The position numbers were made by a program, and so were the translations under genes. Positions 5,567-6,714 of a stretch of DNA of 6,714 bases are shown here, piece after piece. The stretch is from JANQGH01 sp039819285 (GTDB lineage Bacteria; Pseudomonadota; Alphaproteobacteria; DSM-16000; Inquilinaceae). How positions within the stretch are numbered: the stretch's first letter is position 1; each line of letters begins with the position of its first letter. Location: contig JBCBSH010000227.1 in NCBI GenBank assembly GCA_039819285.1, positions 1-6,714 of the forward strand, read 5' to 3'. The notes below the pieces were generated by a model. That model was not told where the DNA came from, searched no databases, and saw only the letters and a list, made by a program, of their open reading frames with translations.

Positions 5567-6714
5567 TCAATAGACCCGCGCCTTGGGCGGGAAGGATTGC
5601 ACGTCGTTGGTCAAGGGCTGCAGATGCACCGGGCGATAGTCGATCCGGCTCTTGCCCTCGTCGTCGACCCAGATGACCGTGTGCTTCATCCAATTCTCGT
5701 CATCGCGGTCCGGAAAGTCTTCCCGCGCATGGGCGCCGCGGCTTTCGTGCCGGTTGACCGCGCCATGCAGGGTGGCGACCGCCTGAACCATCAGATTGTC
5801 CAGCTCCAGCGTTTCGACCAGATCGCTGTTCCAGATCATGGAGTTGTCGTTGACGCCGACGCCCGGGCGCTTTGACCAGACGACATCCAGCTTGTCCTTG
5901 CCTTCCTGCAGCACCTCGCCCGTGCGGAAGACCGCGCAGTTGGTCTGCATCGTGCGCTGCATCTCCAGCCGCAGATCGGCGGTCGGTACTTCCGGCCGGG
6001 CGTTGCGCACCCGGTCAAGCCGGTCAAGCGCCCGGTCCGTCGCGTCGCCCGGCAGTGTTTTGTGCGCGGAGCCTTTCTCGACGGTTTCGCCCGCGCGATG
6101 GGCGGCCGCGCGCCCGAACACGACCAGGTCGAGCAGCGAGTTGGACCCCAGGCGATTGGCGCCGTGGACAGATACGCAGGCCGCCTCGCCGATGGCCATC
6201 AGGCCGGGCACGATCCGGTTAGGGTCGTCCGCAGTCGGGTTGACCACCTCGCAATGCACGTTCGTCGGAATGCCGCCCATGTTGTAGTGGACGGTCGGCA
6301 AGACGGGGATCGGCTGTCGGGTGACGTCGACATCGGCGAAGATCCGCGCCGTCTCGGCGATGCCGGGCAGGCGCTGATGGATCAGATCGGAATCCAGATG
6401 CTCCAGATGCAGATGGATGTGATCATTGTCGTCGCCATGCCCCCGGCCCTCGCGGATCTCGACCGTCATCGCCCGGCTGACAACATCGCGGCTGGCCAGG
6501 TCCTTCGCCGACGGCGCGTAGCGCTCCATAAAGCGCTCGCCCTCCGCGTTGGTCAGATAGCCGCCCTCACCCCGCACGCCCTCGGTGATCAGGCAGCCGG
6601 CGCCGTAAACGCCGGTCGGGTGGAACTGCACGAATTCCATGTCCTGTAACGGCAGGCCGGCGCGCGCCACCATGGCGTTGCCGTCGCCGGTGCAGGTGTG
6701 TGCCGAGGTGCAGG
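5567..6714 (-). CDS. sdhA: Succinate dehydrogenase flavoprotein subunit SdhA (5' end outside window)
   Basis: This is the C-terminal 381 residues of the catalytic subunit of complex II, which oxidises succinate to fumarate with covalently bound FAD. The visible part should be about 64% of a protein of roughly 592 residues. The frame stays open to the right edge, so the true start and the FAD-attachment histidine are outside; the ATG at 6673 is internal. Active-site residues align at near-constant spacing with E. coli SdhA. H31 of the visible part (FHPTG) corresponds to H242, T43-E44 (LITEG) to T254-E255, R75 (SRDVVSR) to R286, H142 (VHYNMGG) to H354, and R187 (GANRLGSNS) to R399. The C-terminal domain carries the usual MQRTMQTNCAVFR-like helix, NLMVQAVATLHGAVNRHESR and HAREDFPDRDD, and ends in ARVY. 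The gene leads directly into sdhB. No broken or missing residue was seen. Confidence 0.97.
   Translation of the reverse strand, partial: CTSAHTCTGDGNAMVARAGLPLQDMEFVQFHPTGVYGAGCLITEGVRGEGGYLTNAEGERFMERYAPSAKDLASRDVVSRAMTVEIREGRGHGDDNDHIHLHLEHLDSDLIHQRLPGIAETARIFADVDVTRQPIPVLPTVHYNMGGIPTNVHCEVVNPTADDPNRIVPGLMAIGEAACVSVHGANRLGSNSLLDLVVFGRAAAHRAGETVEKGSAHKTLPGDATDRALDRLDRVRNARPEVPTADLRLEMQRTMQTNCAVFRTGEVLQEGKDKLDVVWSKRPGVGVNDNSMIWNSDLVETLELDNLMVQAVATLHGAVNRHESRGAHAREDFPDRDDENWMKHTVIWVDDEGKSRIDYRPVHLQPLTNDVQSFPPKARVY

Noticed and set aside
6671..6673. ATG at 6673 as the start of sdhA
   Set aside because: The frame continues to the window edge encoding conserved SdhA sequence (HTCTGDGNAMVARAG), so this methionine is internal.

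Overview
The window looks like a chromosomal stretch from a GC-rich alphaproteobacterium. The SdhA and SdhB sequences are of the mitochondrial-like alphaproteobacterial type, a DUF1127 protein is present, and the TCA-cycle gene sdhB lies near zapE (AFG1-like ATPase). A Rhodospirillales-like host is my guess from overall feel, not something the sequence proves. No mobile elements, CRISPR arrays, tRNA or rRNA genes were seen. Coding density is very high.

Reading right to left, because nearly everything is on the minus strand: the window opens inside sdhA (succinate dehydrogenase flavoprotein, 5' end outside). It continues into sdhB (complete iron-sulfur subunit), then 37 nt later into a predicted NAD(P)-binding dehydrogenase with a C-terminal SAF domain (COG4091-type, substrate unknown). 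That gene runs tail-to-tail into a small plus-strand DUF1127 gene, overlapping it by 7 bp.

The DUF1127 gene is divergent from a LysR-family regulator of the LrhA type. Between them is a 150-bp AT-richer region with an inverted repeat containing a T-N11-A motif, a TAAAAT hexamer and a GNRA-capped leader hairpin. The regulator appears to start at a rare ATT codon behind a strong Shine-Dalgarno. Downstream of it on the same strand are mscS (mechanosensitive channel) and, 28 nt further, zapE (ATPase, 3' end outside the window).

Functionally, sdhA-sdhB serve the TCA cycle and respiratory chain. The oxidoreductase may be cotranscribed with them. mscS and zapE are envelope and housekeeping functions. 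The LysR/DUF1127 pair looks like a small regulatory module placed between the two blocks. I saw no clear new multi-gene system. The points most worth a second look are the ATT start, the LysR/DUF1127 control region and the orphan SAF-domain dehydrogenase next to sdhB.
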